Source: Paenibacillus humicus NBRC 102415
GTDB taxonomy: Bacteria; Bacillota; Bacilli; Paenibacillales; Paenibacillaceae
Length of the DNA: 64,000 nt
Assembly: GCF_004000905.1 (NCBI RefSeq)
Contig: NZ_BIMD01000001.1
Coordinates: 354,747-418,746, forward strand
Reading direction: 5' to 3'
Below are positions 27,048 to 36,542 of this stretch, in pieces. The position numbers were made by a program, and so were the translations under genes. Position 1 is the first letter of the stretch. Each line of letters opens with the position of its first letter. A model generated the notes under the pieces. It made no database searches. It worked only from the letters and a program-made list of their open reading frames with translations, and had not been told where the DNA came from.

Positions 27048-27887
27048 TTATCGCCCTATGTACTTCAATATATACGATTGCAGATCGGCGAGCGAGCCGC
27101 AGGCGGCATCGGGCTCGGCATCCGCCGCTTCCGCGTAGCGGGCATAATTGTCCGGGGTCGTCAGTCCCGTCAGCACAAGAATGGTGCCGCAGCCGCTGTT
27201 CTTGCCCGCGGCGATGTCGGTCGCCAGATTGTCGCCGACGACAAATGCCTCTCCTGCCGTCAAACCTAGCCTTTCCAGCGAATAATCCATCAGGATCTTC
27301 TCCGGCTTGCCGATGACGACAGGCTTTACTCCCGATGCGGCGGCAAGCATCGCTCCGATGGAGCCCGCTCCCGGAAAGAGCCCTCCATGGGAAGGCAGCA
27401 GCAGATCGGGGTTCGTCAGGATGAATTCCGCTCCCGCCAGCAGCTCTCTCACCGCTTCGGAAGCTTTGGCGTAGGAGAAGGCGCGGTCGATGCCCTGGAC
27501 GACGAGATCGGCATCCCGATCGACCAGCATCAGGCCCGCCTGCTCCAGCTCTGCCGCCAAGCCTTCTTCTCCGATCAGGAACACCCTGCCGCCCGGAAAG
27601 CGTTCGGCCGCATATCGCGCTGCCGCCTGGGAAGAGGTGCATACTTCGTCCGCTTCCGCATCCACGCCCATCTCCCGCAGCCTCTTAGCGACGGCCTCGG
27701 GACTGGAGGAGGAGTTGTTCGTCACATATTTGTAGGGAACTCCACCATCGCGAAGCGCCCTCACAAGAGAACCGGCCCCATCGACAGCCTGCTCGCCCCG
27801 ATAGATCGTTCCGTCGAGGTCGAGCAGGAGGCCGCCGATCGGCCGGTCCGGCGCCGGCATTCCCGGCAAGCTGTACGTTTTCGTCAT
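27048..27887 (-). CDS. HAD superfamily (IIA) phosphatase, NagD-like
   Basis: It is 279 aa. HAD motifs: I LLLDLDGTIYRG, II YVTNNSS, III GKPEKIL, IV VVGDNLATDIAAG. The large C2 cap between motifs II and III marks the NagD/AraL-type subclass, which dephosphorylates small metabolites. It starts 3 bp after mrfB with GGAGG overlapping the mrfB end. Why it sits among repair genes is unclear. Confidence 0.9.
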   Translation of the reverse strand: MTKTYSLPGMPAPDRPIGGLLLDLDGTIYRGEQAVDGAGSLVRALRDGGVPYKYVTNNSSSSPEAVAKRLREMGVDAEADEVCTSSQAAARYAAERFPGGRVFLIGEEGLAAELEQAGLMLVDRDADLVVQGIDRAFSYAKASEAVRELLAGAEFILTNPDLLLPSHGGLFPGAGSIGAMLAAASGVKPVVIGKPEKILMDYSLERLGLTAGEAFVVGDNLATDIAAGKNSGCGTILVLTGLTTPDNYARYAEAADAEPDAACGSLADLQSYILKYIGR

Positions 27888-27890
27888 CTG

Positions 27891-29234
27891 TCAACCTCCA
27901 GCATGGCGCCCGCCGCCCCCTCCGCATTTGCGGCGGAGCCTGTCGCGCCGCTTGAGCAAGGCTTCCTGCCCGGCCCGCTCCTTGGCGCTGCGGTAAGCAT
28001 GCGGCCTGCACGCGAACAGCCCGATCGCTTCTTCCGCATAGGCGAGAGCCGAGTGGACATCCTTGCGCTTGTGTTCGTAGAACATGGCCAGCTCCACATG
28101 GGCGTCCACATTCGGAATAAGCGCCGTCCTCATGCAGGCGGCGGCTTTCTGCCACAATACCACAGCCCGGTCCCAATTGCCAGTTTTCTTCGCCCTCATC
28201 GCCAGCGAGTGCCAAGCCGAAGGAGCCGGCTCCTCCGAGGCTTCCACCATGGCGAAAAGACGCTCGGCGTCAGCCGTCCGGCCCATCTTCTCCAGCCATA
28301 ATCCGGTGCGCAGCCGCTCTTCGTTCTCCTCGGGCATCGGCATCCGCTCTCCGATGGCCCCGGCGAGCAAATGGCCGAAGCGGATGCCTAGGCAGGCAAG
28401 GGTGACCATATCCTGTTCGTTATGGCGGAATACGCCCTCCAGCACATCGGGATCGCCTTCCGCCAAATAGTGGAAGTAAAGCGCCGGCGCCAGCGATCCC
28501 GGCACATCGTCCGTTCGGAAGATGCCGAGACGCTCTTCTTCGACATGGCTGAGCTTGCAGGAGACAAGCGTGTTTTTCCATATGCTTCTCGACGGGTGGA
28601 GAAAATCGAGATGCAGCAGCTCAGGCGTCCCGCGGAAGCCGTTCATGATGAACCGGGATTGAACGAGCGGCCAGTCGAAGGAGCGCCCGTTGTACGTTCC
28701 GAGCCAGCGGAAGCGCGGCAGCAGGAGCAGCAGCTCCTGAAGCATCGCCCTCTCCTCGGCGGGATGGCGGATCAGGAACTGACGCAGGATGAAGGCTCCA
28801 TCCTCGAAATACGCCAGCCCCATCATGAACGGAACGTTGCCCGTTCCGGCTCCGAGGCCGGTCGTCTCCAAGTCGAGGAAGAGGACGTTCTCGGCATGAG
28901 GCGCTTCGCCTGCCTCCGGATGGAAGGCGCCGAGCTGTCCCGCCGTTCCGGCCCATTCCGAGAGAAAATGATGCCCGCTGCGGTGGCTGAGCGGCAGCGT
29001 GATCCGCCTCTCCAGGCAATCGCCGGCTTCGTTCGCGACGAGCTTCACGCCGTGGCGGTCCCATTCCGGGCCGGCCGAAGCCAGCCCGCCCGCTGCCGCT
29101 TCGGATGCAGATGGTTCCTGCACCGGCTGTTTCTCCGGAAGATCAGCGGATGCGGGAGACGCGGCGGCTTGATCCTCTGCGTCTGCAGGCTTGATTCCCT
29201 TCAACCGGTTCATTTTCTCGCGCAGGCTGCTCAT
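27891..29234 (-). CDS. mrfB: MrfB-like exonuclease (YprB, RNase H-like fold)
   Basis: It is 447 aa. A DEDD-type exonuclease domain is recognisable from VLFLDLETTGLGAGTG (D/E of motif I), LGTYNGRSFDWPLV (motif II Asp) and later HNEQDMVTLA (motif III). The C-terminal third is helical, TPR-like (ERLRTGLWLEKMGRTADAERLF). In Bacillus subtilis MrfAB repairs mitomycin C adducts independently of UvrABC. The start ATGA overlaps the stop of the 51-aa ORF, and GAGAGGAGG lies upstream. Confidence 0.88.
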   Translation of the reverse strand: MSSLREKMNRLKGIKPADAEDQAAASPASADLPEKQPVQEPSASEAAAGGLASAGPEWDRHGVKLVANEAGDCLERRITLPLSHRSGHHFLSEWAGTAGQLGAFHPEAGEAPHAENVLFLDLETTGLGAGTGNVPFMMGLAYFEDGAFILRQFLIRHPAEERAMLQELLLLLPRFRWLGTYNGRSFDWPLVQSRFIMNGFRGTPELLHLDFLHPSRSIWKNTLVSCKLSHVEEERLGIFRTDDVPGSLAPALYFHYLAEGDPDVLEGVFRHNEQDMVTLACLGIRFGHLLAGAIGERMPMPEENEERLRTGLWLEKMGRTADAERLFAMVEASEEPAPSAWHSLAMRAKKTGNWDRAVVLWQKAAACMRTALIPNVDAHVELAMFYEHKRKDVHSALAYAEEAIGLFACRPHAYRSAKERAGQEALLKRRDRLRRKCGGGGGRHAGG

Positions 29235-29386
29235 GAGCCGCCTCCTCTCTTTTCGCTTCCGCTGTCGGCCATGGATCCATGCCGCTCTTGCCGGGCTTCC
29301 GGCACAAGTTTTCCGGCCTTCACGAGCCTATTCTTCATTGCCCGCCTTGCGGGCCTGTCCGCCTTGACGATCCTGTAAGCTTTCAT
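29231..29386 (-). CDS. 51-aa basic ORF wedged between mrfA and mrfB
   Basis: ATG 29386 overlaps the mrfA stop and its TGA overlaps the mrfB start, both as perfect ATGA junctions; TGGAG lies about 7 nt upstream of the ATG. The product begins MKAYRIVKADRPARRAM and is rich in Lys/Arg with a polar Gly/Ser end. No family is recognised. The double ATGA arrangement supports translation as a coupler or real microprotein, but it could be a chance ORF. Confidence 0.55.
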   Translation of the reverse strand: MKAYRIVKADRPARRAMKNRLVKAGKLVPEARQERHGSMADSGSEKRGGGS

Positions 29387-31629
29387 AACCGCTCCAGAAG
29401 CCGGAGGCTTCTGCGCTTGAGGTCGCTTCCTTCCATTTCCGTGCCGATGCAGGAAGGGCATCCATCCTTGCACGGGCATCCGGAAATCATGTTCAGCGCC
29501 GCGTCCCGGACCTCGTCGAACCGCTTGTACACCTCGTCCGCCAAGCCGATGCCTCCCGGATAGTGGTCATAAACGAATATCGTCGGCAGCTGCGTATGCG
29601 CCGCCTTGATCTGCGGCACGACATGGATGTCGTTCCGGTCGCACATCGCCAGCACGGGGACGATATGCTTGAGCACATGGGCGATGCCGAGCAGGAGCTG
29701 CTCCAGCGTCTTGGCGCCGATATCGTCGTCGACCTGCCTGATCTCGATCCAGGCCGAAGACGTATGCAGCTCCTCCTCGGGAAGATGGATCGGCCCAGAG
29801 CCGATATTCTCGAACGTCGACATCTTGATCTTCTTGAAGATCGTCGGGATGGCATTGACGGTGACATCTCCGAAGTGCAGGGAACCGGCCCGCCGCTCCT
29901 TCGTCTTGTCGATTTCCAGCACCTTAAGGTTGATGGCTAGATTCGCGTCGGTGTAATACTCCACGTCCACTTCGCGCACATAGGCCTTTTTGTGGTCCCA
30001 ATCGAGCTTCTCCACCTGGAACTGGACGCCCTCATGAAGGTAGATCGCCTCGTCATGCAGCAGCGTCATGGCGCTGAACCGGTCCATCTCCCCGATGATC
30101 CGCACGTTGGCGACGTCGGACTGGTCGACGATGACGACGTTCTCCTGGGATGCGGAGCGCAGGCTGATGCCGCTCGCCGGGAACGACTGGTTGGCCCAGT
30201 AGAACGTATCGGCGTTTTTGTGCAGCACTCTCTCCTCGACCAGATACTCCATGATGTCGGCGACATCCAGAGGACCGTATTCCTCATGCTCCTTGAAAGG
30301 CAGCTCGTAAGCCGCGCACTTCAAATGGTCGACGAGGATGATCAGATTTTCCGGGTTGATCCGCGCCGCTTCCGGACTCCGCTCGAAAAAGTAGTCGGGG
30401 TTGTGGACCATGTACTGGTCGACCGGCGTCGATCCGGCCACCATGACGATCAGCGACTCTCCATGGCGCCGTCCCGCCCGGCCTGCCTGCTGCCAGCTGC
30501 TGGCGATGCTGCCGGGGTAGCCCGTCATGACGCATACCTGGAGCTGTCCGATGTCGACGCCGAGCTCCAGCGCGTTCGTGCTGACGACGCCGAGAATATC
30601 GCCGCTCCGAAGCCCCTTCTCGATCTCGCGCCGCTGGTTCGGCAGGTAGCCGCCCCGATAGCCGCGGATCGACTTCGGGCCGATCTCTTTTTTCACAAGC
30701 TCCTGGATGTGGCTAAGAATGATTTCGACCCGGACTCGGCTTCTGGCGAAGATGATCGTCTGGATCTTGTTCTTCAGGAATTCCTTGGCTAGATTGTTGA
30801 CCTCGACGGTCGCGCTCCGCCTGATGTTGAGCGCCTGGTTGACGACGGGCGGATTGTAGAAGACGAAATGCTTCCGCCCCCTCGGAGCGCCGTTGTCGTC
30901 GATCAGCCTCATCGGGCTGCCGGTCAGATGCTCCGCAAGCTCCCGAGGATTCGCGATTGTCGCCGACGTGCAGATGAATACCGGACTGCTGCCGTAGAAC
31001 GCGCAAATCCGCTTCAGCCGCCGGATGACGTTGGCGACATGGCTGCCGAACACGCCGCGATAGGTATGCAGCTCGTCGATGACGATGAACTTCAGGTTCT
31101 CGAACAGGCTGACCCACTTCGTATGATGGGGAAGAATGGCGGAATGGAGCATGTCCGGGTTGGTGATGACGATATGCCCGGCCTTGCGCACGAGCTGCCG
31201 GATCGCCGGAGAAGTGTCCCCGTCGTACGTGTAGCTTTTGATGTCGATGCCCATTTCCTGGATGATTTCATTCAGCTCGCTCTTCTGGTCCTGGGCGAGA
31301 GCCTTGGTCGGAAACAGATACAGCGCCCGGCTCGAATCGTCGTCCGCGATCTGCTGCAGCACGGGCAGATTGTAGCAAAGCGTCTTGCCCGAGGCGGTCG
31401 GCGTCACCGCAACCATGTTTTCCCCTTTTCGGACCGCCTCGTACGCGCTGCTCTGATGCGTGTACAGCTCCGCGATGCCCCGCTTGCCGAGGGCGTCCTT
31501 GATCCGCGGATCGACGCTCTCGGGCATCGGCCGGGTCCGCGCCTCCTGCGGTTCGATCTCATGCCAATTGGCTATATGTTCATTTTCGCGCAGCTCCTGA
31601 ATCAGCTCGGAAAGAGTTTTCTTTTTCAT
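29383..31629 (-). CDS. mrfA: MrfA-like DEAD/DEAH-box helicase (YprA) with C-terminal metal cluster
   Basis: It is 748 aa. Helicase motifs: Q-like region ELYTHQSSAYEAV, I TPTASGKTL, II IDELHTYRG (DELH), III TSATIANP, V NALELGVDI, VI QQAGRAGRR. The C-terminal DUF1998-type region ends with CPCKDGCPSC, a four-Cys zinc or iron-sulfur site. In B. subtilis MrfA partners with MrfB in mitomycin C repair. It is the first gene of the unit, behind a promoter with a LexA-like box. Confidence 0.92.
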   Translation of the reverse strand: MKKKTLSELIQELRENEHIANWHEIEPQEARTRPMPESVDPRIKDALGKRGIAELYTHQSSAYEAVRKGENMVAVTPTASGKTLCYNLPVLQQIADDDSSRALYLFPTKALAQDQKSELNEIIQEMGIDIKSYTYDGDTSPAIRQLVRKAGHIVITNPDMLHSAILPHHTKWVSLFENLKFIVIDELHTYRGVFGSHVANVIRRLKRICAFYGSSPVFICTSATIANPRELAEHLTGSPMRLIDDNGAPRGRKHFVFYNPPVVNQALNIRRSATVEVNNLAKEFLKNKIQTIIFARSRVRVEIILSHIQELVKKEIGPKSIRGYRGGYLPNQRREIEKGLRSGDILGVVSTNALELGVDIGQLQVCVMTGYPGSIASSWQQAGRAGRRHGESLIVMVAGSTPVDQYMVHNPDYFFERSPEAARINPENLIILVDHLKCAAYELPFKEHEEYGPLDVADIMEYLVEERVLHKNADTFYWANQSFPASGISLRSASQENVVIVDQSDVANVRIIGEMDRFSAMTLLHDEAIYLHEGVQFQVEKLDWDHKKAYVREVDVEYYTDANLAINLKVLEIDKTKERRAGSLHFGDVTVNAIPTIFKKIKMSTFENIGSGPIHLPEEELHTSSAWIEIRQVDDDIGAKTLEQLLLGIAHVLKHIVPVLAMCDRNDIHVVPQIKAAHTQLPTIFVYDHYPGGIGLADEVYKRFDEVRDAALNMISGCPCKDGCPSCIGTEMEGSDLKRRSLRLLERL

Positions 31630-31656
31630 CCTGATGCCGTCACCTCTTCTAGTGAC

Positions 31657-31686
31657 ATTTTAGCGAATATCTGTTCGTTTTGCCAG
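31657..31686 (-). promoter_or_regulatory. promoter of the mrfA unit with LexA (SOS) box in the spacer
   Basis: On the minus strand CTGGCA (31681-31686), 18 bp, TAAAAT (31657-31662). Between them CGAACAGATATTCG (31664-31677) matches the Bacillus LexA consensus CGAACRNRYGTTYG at 13 of 14 positions. This position would block RNA polymerase when LexA is bound. Confidence 0.6.
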
Positions 31687-31882
31687 AAGAATAGAAAGAG
31701 AGTCCGAGAGAGACGGGAGCCTGGAGCGTCCTTCCGCGCTCCTCATCATTCGTATCGTTTATATTTTATTGTATTAACTATTAATATCGGCAAATATGGA
31801 TTCCATTTTCGTTGCCCGCACAGCCATCAATTTCGTTGCGGCATTCTCCTTCTTCACGGCGCATACGAGCCGCCGAAAGGCA

Positions 31883-31918
31883 AACGGCCATTTTCCGCCG
31901 ATGCGGAAAATGGCCGTT
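31883..31918. terminator. 16-bp perfect hairpin between rnz and mrfA
   Basis: AACGGCCATTTTCCGC pairs with GCGGAAAATGGCCGTT around a 4-nt loop. It lies downstream of rnz on the minus strand; the following sequence is only moderately T-rich, so it is a weak terminator or other structured site. The rest of 31687-31957 shows no gene. Confidence 0.55.
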
Positions 31919-31957
31919 CCTGGAACCTTATCGACGGCAGTCCTGCCGCCTTCCGGC

Positions 31958-32914
31958 TCAAATCAAGCAGTAGCCCCCCGGCTCCTCTTCACCCTGTCTG
32001 GGAATAGGTAAGGTCAGCAGGTCGGCTCCCGCATAGGATTCTGCAAATATGCCGCGCGCCTCGGCGACCAGCGCCGGCATGTCCTCATCTCGGTAGCGGC
32101 TGCTGAAATGCGTCATGACGAGTCTGCGCGCACCCGCTTCGGCGGCTGCCGCAGCCGCCTGCAGCGTCGTGGAATGGCCGTAGGCTTTCGCTTTGGCCGC
32201 CATCGCCCCTTCAAACGTCGCCTCGTGGACAAGAAGATCCGCATCCTTGGCCAGGCGTACGATCGCCGGGCAAGGAGTCGTGTCGCCGAGTATGGTGACG
32301 ATCCGCCCCGGCAATGCAGGTCCGAGCACGTCGCTGCTGCGGATGACGCGTCCGTCGTCAAGCGTGATGTCCTGTCCTTGCTTGAGCAGCCCGAGCTGAG
32401 GGCCGAACGGGACGCCTAATGAACGTGCCTTCGCGGAGTCGAGGGCGCCGGGCTTGTCCTTCTCGACGATTCGGTATCCCCAGCTTGCGACGCGGTGGTC
32501 CAGCCTGTCCGCTTCGACGGCATACAGCTCATCCTCGTAGACGATGCCGGGAGCCAGCTCGGTGATTTCGAGCTCATAGTCCAGATGCGAGGCTGTCAGC
32601 CTGAATACGGCCTGCACGTACTCCCGGATTCCTTCCGGCCCGAACAGACGGAGCTTGCCTGCCCCGGGGTGGTAGGAGCGGCTGCTGAGCAGTCCGGGCA
32701 AGCCGTTGACATGATCTCCGTGCATATGCGTGATGAACACGGCTTCGACCTTGCTCATCTTGAGCGGAGTGCGCATCAGCTGATGCTGGGTCGCCTCTCC
32801 GCAGTCGAACAGCCACACCGAGCAGCGCGGCTGCGGAAGCGTCAGGGCAACGGAGGTCACATTGCGCAGGCGCGAGGGCCTGCCGGCGCCGGTTCCCAAT
32901 AACGTCAGTTCCAT
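31958..32914 (-). CDS. rnz: ribonuclease Z
   Basis: It is 318 aa and removes the 3' trailer of tRNA precursors. MBL motifs: GTGAGRPSRLRN at the N-terminus, LFDCGEATQHQL, ITHMHGDHVNGLPG (zinc ligands), ILGDTTPC, and C-terminal MTHFSSRY. The exosite-type insertion between helices is present (CLDYELEITEL-like region). AGGGGGAG precedes ATG 32914. It lies 32 bp downstream of metH. Confidence 0.94.
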   Translation of the reverse strand: MELTLLGTGAGRPSRLRNVTSVALTLPQPRCSVWLFDCGEATQHQLMRTPLKMSKVEAVFITHMHGDHVNGLPGLLSSRSYHPGAGKLRLFGPEGIREYVQAVFRLTASHLDYELEITELAPGIVYEDELYAVEADRLDHRVASWGYRIVEKDKPGALDSAKARSLGVPFGPQLGLLKQGQDITLDDGRVIRSSDVLGPALPGRIVTILGDTTPCPAIVRLAKDADLLVHEATFEGAMAAKAKAYGHSTTLQAAAAAAEAGARRLVMTHFSSRYRDEDMPALVAEARGIFAESYAGADLLTLPIPRQGEEEPGGYCLI

Positions 32915-32946
32915 TTATGGCGGCTCCCCCTTCCATTCCAATTCCT

Positions 32947-35900
32947 TTAGGCTTTATCGACGTTGAAATATTTGGCTTCGGGATGGGCGAACACCATCGC
33001 GGACACGGATGCTTCCGGCTCCATCATGAAGCCCTCGGTCAGCTCAACGCCGATATCCTCGGGATGAAGAAGCTCGAACAGCGGGCCCTGGTCCTCCAGA
33101 TTCGGACAAGCCGGATAGCCGAACGAAACCCGGACACCCTGATAGCGGGCGCCGTGGCGCTGCTTCATGGTCATGTCCGGAGAATCCGGGATGCCCCACA
33201 TATCCCTCATCATATGGTGAACGCGCTCCGCCATCCCCTCCGCGACTTCGAGAGCGACCGACTGCAGGGCGTGGGAGCGCAGGTAGTCGCCTTTGTCCTT
33301 CCATTCTCCGGCCAGATCGCGTACGCCTTCTCCCGCCGTCACGACGAGGAATCCGACATAGTCCATGATGCCGCTGTCCACGCTCTTCAGATAATCGGCC
33401 AGGCACAGGTAAGGCTCGACCTGCTGGCGCGGGAAGCTGAAGCGCTTGAGAATCCGGGAAGGATCCTGCGGATCGTACACGACGATATCGTTGCCTTCCG
33501 ATTGGGCCGGGAAAAACCGGTACATGCCGTGAGCCCGGATAATTCCTTCTTTAACCGCTTCATGCAGAATGGAATCGACCGTATCCTTGAGCTGCATGAC
33601 CTTGGGCTCGCGAGCGGCCAGCAGCTCCTCCACCTTGCCGCGCACGCCGAGATGATGGCCGAGCAGCATCTGCATGTTCACATAAGGAACGATATGCGGG
33701 ATAGGGACGTTGCGCAGAATATGGCGGTCCAGATCCGGCGGCAAATACACGGGAGCATCGCGGTTGACGGTAGAGCGGGCCGCGCGGCTCTGCTGCGGCA
33801 GCTGCGGCTTCTCCTCCACGGCGACGGCGCCGCTGGCCTTCGCTTCGGCATGCTCTTCATTCAAGCGGGCGCGATGGTCTTTGTCCATCAGCTTGTTGGC
33901 GAGGTCGAGGCCTTCCATGGCGTCCTTGGCGTAAAGCACCAAGCCGTCATATTCCGGACCGATCCGCGTTTTCGTGAACTTGCGGGTCAAGGCGGCACCG
34001 CCGACCATGATCGGGACGTCGATATCGGCATTGCGGAGATCCTGGGCCGTGATGACCATCTGCTGCGCGGACTTCACCAGCAGCCCCGAAAGGCCGATGG
34101 CGTCCGCCTTTTCCCTGCGCTGGGCTTCGATCAGCTGCTCAGGCGGCACTTTGATGCCCAGGTTGACGATATGGTACCCATTATTGGAAAGAATAATTTC
34201 GACCAGGTTTTTGCCGATGTCGTGGACGTCGCCCTTGACGGTGGCAAGAATGATCTTGCCCTTGACCGACGACTCTGTCTTCTCCATGTGAGGCTCGAGA
34301 TGGGCGACGGATGCCTTCATGACCTCGGCGCTCTGAAGCACCTCGGCGACGATGAGCTCGTTGTTGTTGAACAGCCGTCCGACCTCGTCCATGCCTTTCA
34401 TGAGCGGTCCGTTGATGATCTGCAGAGCGGAATATTTGCCGAGAGCTTCGTCCAGATCCGCGAACAAGCCTTCCTTGGTTCCTTCCACCACGTAGGAAGC
34501 AAGCCGCTCTTCCAGCGGCAGATTGGACACCTTCTCCTTCTTCTCGACCTTCTTCTCCCGGAATGCGGCGACGAATGCGGCCAGCGTCTCGTCGTTCGTG
34601 CGGTAGATCAGATCCTCGGCCAGCTTGCGCTCATGCTCCGGAATGGAAGCGTACCGCTCCAGCTTCTCCGTATTGACGATCGCGTAATCGAGGCCTGCCT
34701 TGGTGCATTCGTAGAGGTAGACAGAGTTCAGCACCTCGCGTCCGGCTTCCGGCAGCCCGAAGCTGATGTTGCTGATCCCTAGGATCGTATGGCATTTCGG
34801 CATCGCCTGCTTGATGAGCCGGATGCCTTCGACGGTTTCCTCGGCCGATCCGATGTACTGCTCGTCGCCCGTCCCGACAGGGAACATGAGCGGGTCGAAA
34901 ATGATATCCTCCGGACGGAGTCCGTATTTGTTCACGAGCAGGTCATAGGACCGCTTGGCGACCTCGAGCTTGTCCTGCCTTGTGATGGCTTGTCCGCGCT
35001 CGTCGATCGTGCCGACGACGACGGCTGCCCCATATCGGTGGATGATCGGCACGACCTGCTCGAATTTCTCCTCGCCGTCCTCCAGGTTGATGGAGTTGAT
35101 GATCGCTTTGCCCTGGCTGTATTTGAGCGACAGCTCGATGACCGCGGGATCGGTCGTGTCGATGACGAGCGGCGCCTTCACGAGCTTGACGACGATCTCG
35201 AGGAATTTCTTCATGTCCTCGCTCTCGTCGCGGTCCGGATCCTGGAGGCAGACGTCGATGACATGGGCGCCCTTCTTGACCTGAGCGCGGGCGATTTCAG
35301 CCGCCTCCTCGTATTTGCCTTCCACGATGAGGCGCTTGAACTTGCGCGAGCCGAGCACGTTCGTCCGTTCGCCTACCATATAGGGACGGTTGTCGGATTC
35401 GATGTAGACCGTCTCGATGCCGGATACAGCTGGAGGATGGCTGCCTCCGCGGCCGCGCGGGGCGTACCGGCTCATCGTTTCCGCCATCGCCCGGATATGC
35501 TCCGGAGTCGTACCGCAGCAGCCGCCGGCGATGTTCAGCCAGCCGTTCTCGGCGAATGCGCCCATCTTGAGGGCAAGCGACTGGGGAGATTCATGGTAAT
35601 GGCCGTTTTCGTCCGGGAGGCCCGCATTGGGGTAACAGCTGACGGCCGCCAGAGAGATCTCGCTCAGCGTGCGGATATGGTCGCGCATGAATTCCGGACC
35701 TGTCGCGCAGTTGAGCCCGATCGAGATCGGATTGAGATGCTCCAGGGAGATGTAGAAGGATTCGATATTCTGGCCGGCCAGCGTCGTGCCCATCGGCTCG
35801 ATCGTGCCGGATATCATCAGCGGCAGCGTCTTTCCCGTCGCCTCGTAAGCGTTGCGGATCGCAATGCTGCCCGCCTTGACGTTGAGCGTATCCTGGGATG

Positions 35901-36387
35901 TCTCCAGCAGCATGCAGTCGACGCCGCCCTCGATCAGGGCGACCGCCTGCTCGAAATAGCTGTCCACGAGACCTTCAAAGGTGACGCCGCCTGTCACCGA
36001 CAACGTTTTCGTCGTCGGACCGATCGCGCCCACGACGAAGCGCGGATGCTCGTCGGTGGAATATTTGTCCGCCGCTTCCCTCGCGATGCGCGCTGCGGCG
36101 AGATTGATCTCCCGGGCCCGCTCCGGAATGTCGTACTCGGCGAGGACGATGCTGGCTCCACCGAACGTATTCGTCTCGATGAGATCCGCTCCCGCCTCCA
36201 GGTACTGCTCATGGATGCTGCGGATGACCTCGGGCCGGGTCAGCACAAGCATTTCGTTGCACCCTTCCAGCTCCTCGCCGCCGAAGTCATCGGCCGTCAG
36301 ATCGACCTGCTGGATCATCGTGCCCATGGCCCCGTCCAGAATCAAGATTCGCTTCTCAAGCATTTCCTGCAAACTCGGCTTCGACAA
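32947..36387 (-). CDS. metH: cobalamin-dependent methionine synthase
   Basis: It is 1146 aa from TTG 36387, 7 nt after GAGAGGTG; a TTG seven codons further upstream lacks a ribosome site. Four modules: homocysteine-binding barrel (ILDGAMGTMIQ; zinc Cys in LNCATGPE and GGCCGTTP), pterin-binding barrel (ERTNVLGSRKF), B12-binding (DVHDIGKNLV with the cobalt-ligating His), and SAM-dependent reactivation domain (PACPNLEDQ, GYPACP). No B12 or SAM riboswitch is visible in the 155-bp gap shared with mtnD. Confidence 0.96.
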   Translation of the reverse strand: MSKPSLQEMLEKRILILDGAMGTMIQQVDLTADDFGGEELEGCNEMLVLTRPEVIRSIHEQYLEAGADLIETNTFGGASIVLAEYDIPERAREINLAAARIAREAADKYSTDEHPRFVVGAIGPTTKTLSVTGGVTFEGLVDSYFEQAVALIEGGVDCMLLETSQDTLNVKAGSIAIRNAYEATGKTLPLMISGTIEPMGTTLAGQNIESFYISLEHLNPISIGLNCATGPEFMRDHIRTLSEISLAAVSCYPNAGLPDENGHYHESPQSLALKMGAFAENGWLNIAGGCCGTTPEHIRAMAETMSRYAPRGRGGSHPPAVSGIETVYIESDNRPYMVGERTNVLGSRKFKRLIVEGKYEEAAEIARAQVKKGAHVIDVCLQDPDRDESEDMKKFLEIVVKLVKAPLVIDTTDPAVIELSLKYSQGKAIINSINLEDGEEKFEQVVPIIHRYGAAVVVGTIDERGQAITRQDKLEVAKRSYDLLVNKYGLRPEDIIFDPLMFPVGTGDEQYIGSAEETVEGIRLIKQAMPKCHTILGISNISFGLPEAGREVLNSVYLYECTKAGLDYAIVNTEKLERYASIPEHERKLAEDLIYRTNDETLAAFVAAFREKKVEKKEKVSNLPLEERLASYVVEGTKEGLFADLDEALGKYSALQIINGPLMKGMDEVGRLFNNNELIVAEVLQSAEVMKASVAHLEPHMEKTESSVKGKIILATVKGDVHDIGKNLVEIILSNNGYHIVNLGIKVPPEQLIEAQRREKADAIGLSGLLVKSAQQMVITAQDLRNADIDVPIMVGGAALTRKFTKTRIGPEYDGLVLYAKDAMEGLDLANKLMDKDHRARLNEEHAEAKASGAVAVEEKPQLPQQSRAARSTVNRDAPVYLPPDLDRHILRNVPIPHIVPYVNMQMLLGHHLGVRGKVEELLAAREPKVMQLKDTVDSILHEAVKEGIIRAHGMYRFFPAQSEGNDIVVYDPQDPSRILKRFSFPRQQVEPYLCLADYLKSVDSGIMDYVGFLVVTAGEGVRDLAGEWKDKGDYLRSHALQSVALEVAEGMAERVHHMMRDMWGIPDSPDMTMKQRHGARYQGVRVSFGYPACPNLEDQGPLFELLHPEDIGVELTEGFMMEPEASVSAMVFAHPEAKYFNVDKA

Positions 36388-36461
36388 TCTTCTGCACCTC
36401 TCCGTCAAAAATCGTTATCCTTTAGTCTATCAGATGATCGCGGGAGTGAAAAGAACTGTAA

Positions 36462-36490
36462 TCGACAACCCCCGAAAGTTGATTTATAAT
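36462..36490 (+). promoter_or_regulatory. sigma-A promoter of mtnD
   Basis: TCGACA (36462-36467), 17 bp, TATAAT (36485-36490), in the gap divergent from metH. Confidence 0.75.
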
Positions 36491-36542
36491 AGAAATTAGC
36501 GCTATATTCAATTCATTTCAATGGGAAAAGAGGGAATTGCCG

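Noticed and set aside
25397..27316. Long plus-strand frame opposite nfo and fpg
   Set aside because: Shadow of two well-supported minus-strand genes; no motifs or ribosome site.
32917..36489. Two long plus-strand frames opposite metH
   Set aside because: Antisense shadows of metH codons without ribosome sites or domain motifs; metH itself is complete.
36388..36542. SAM or cobalamin riboswitch before metH
   Set aside because: The divergent gap is too short and lacks the conserved cores of either class.
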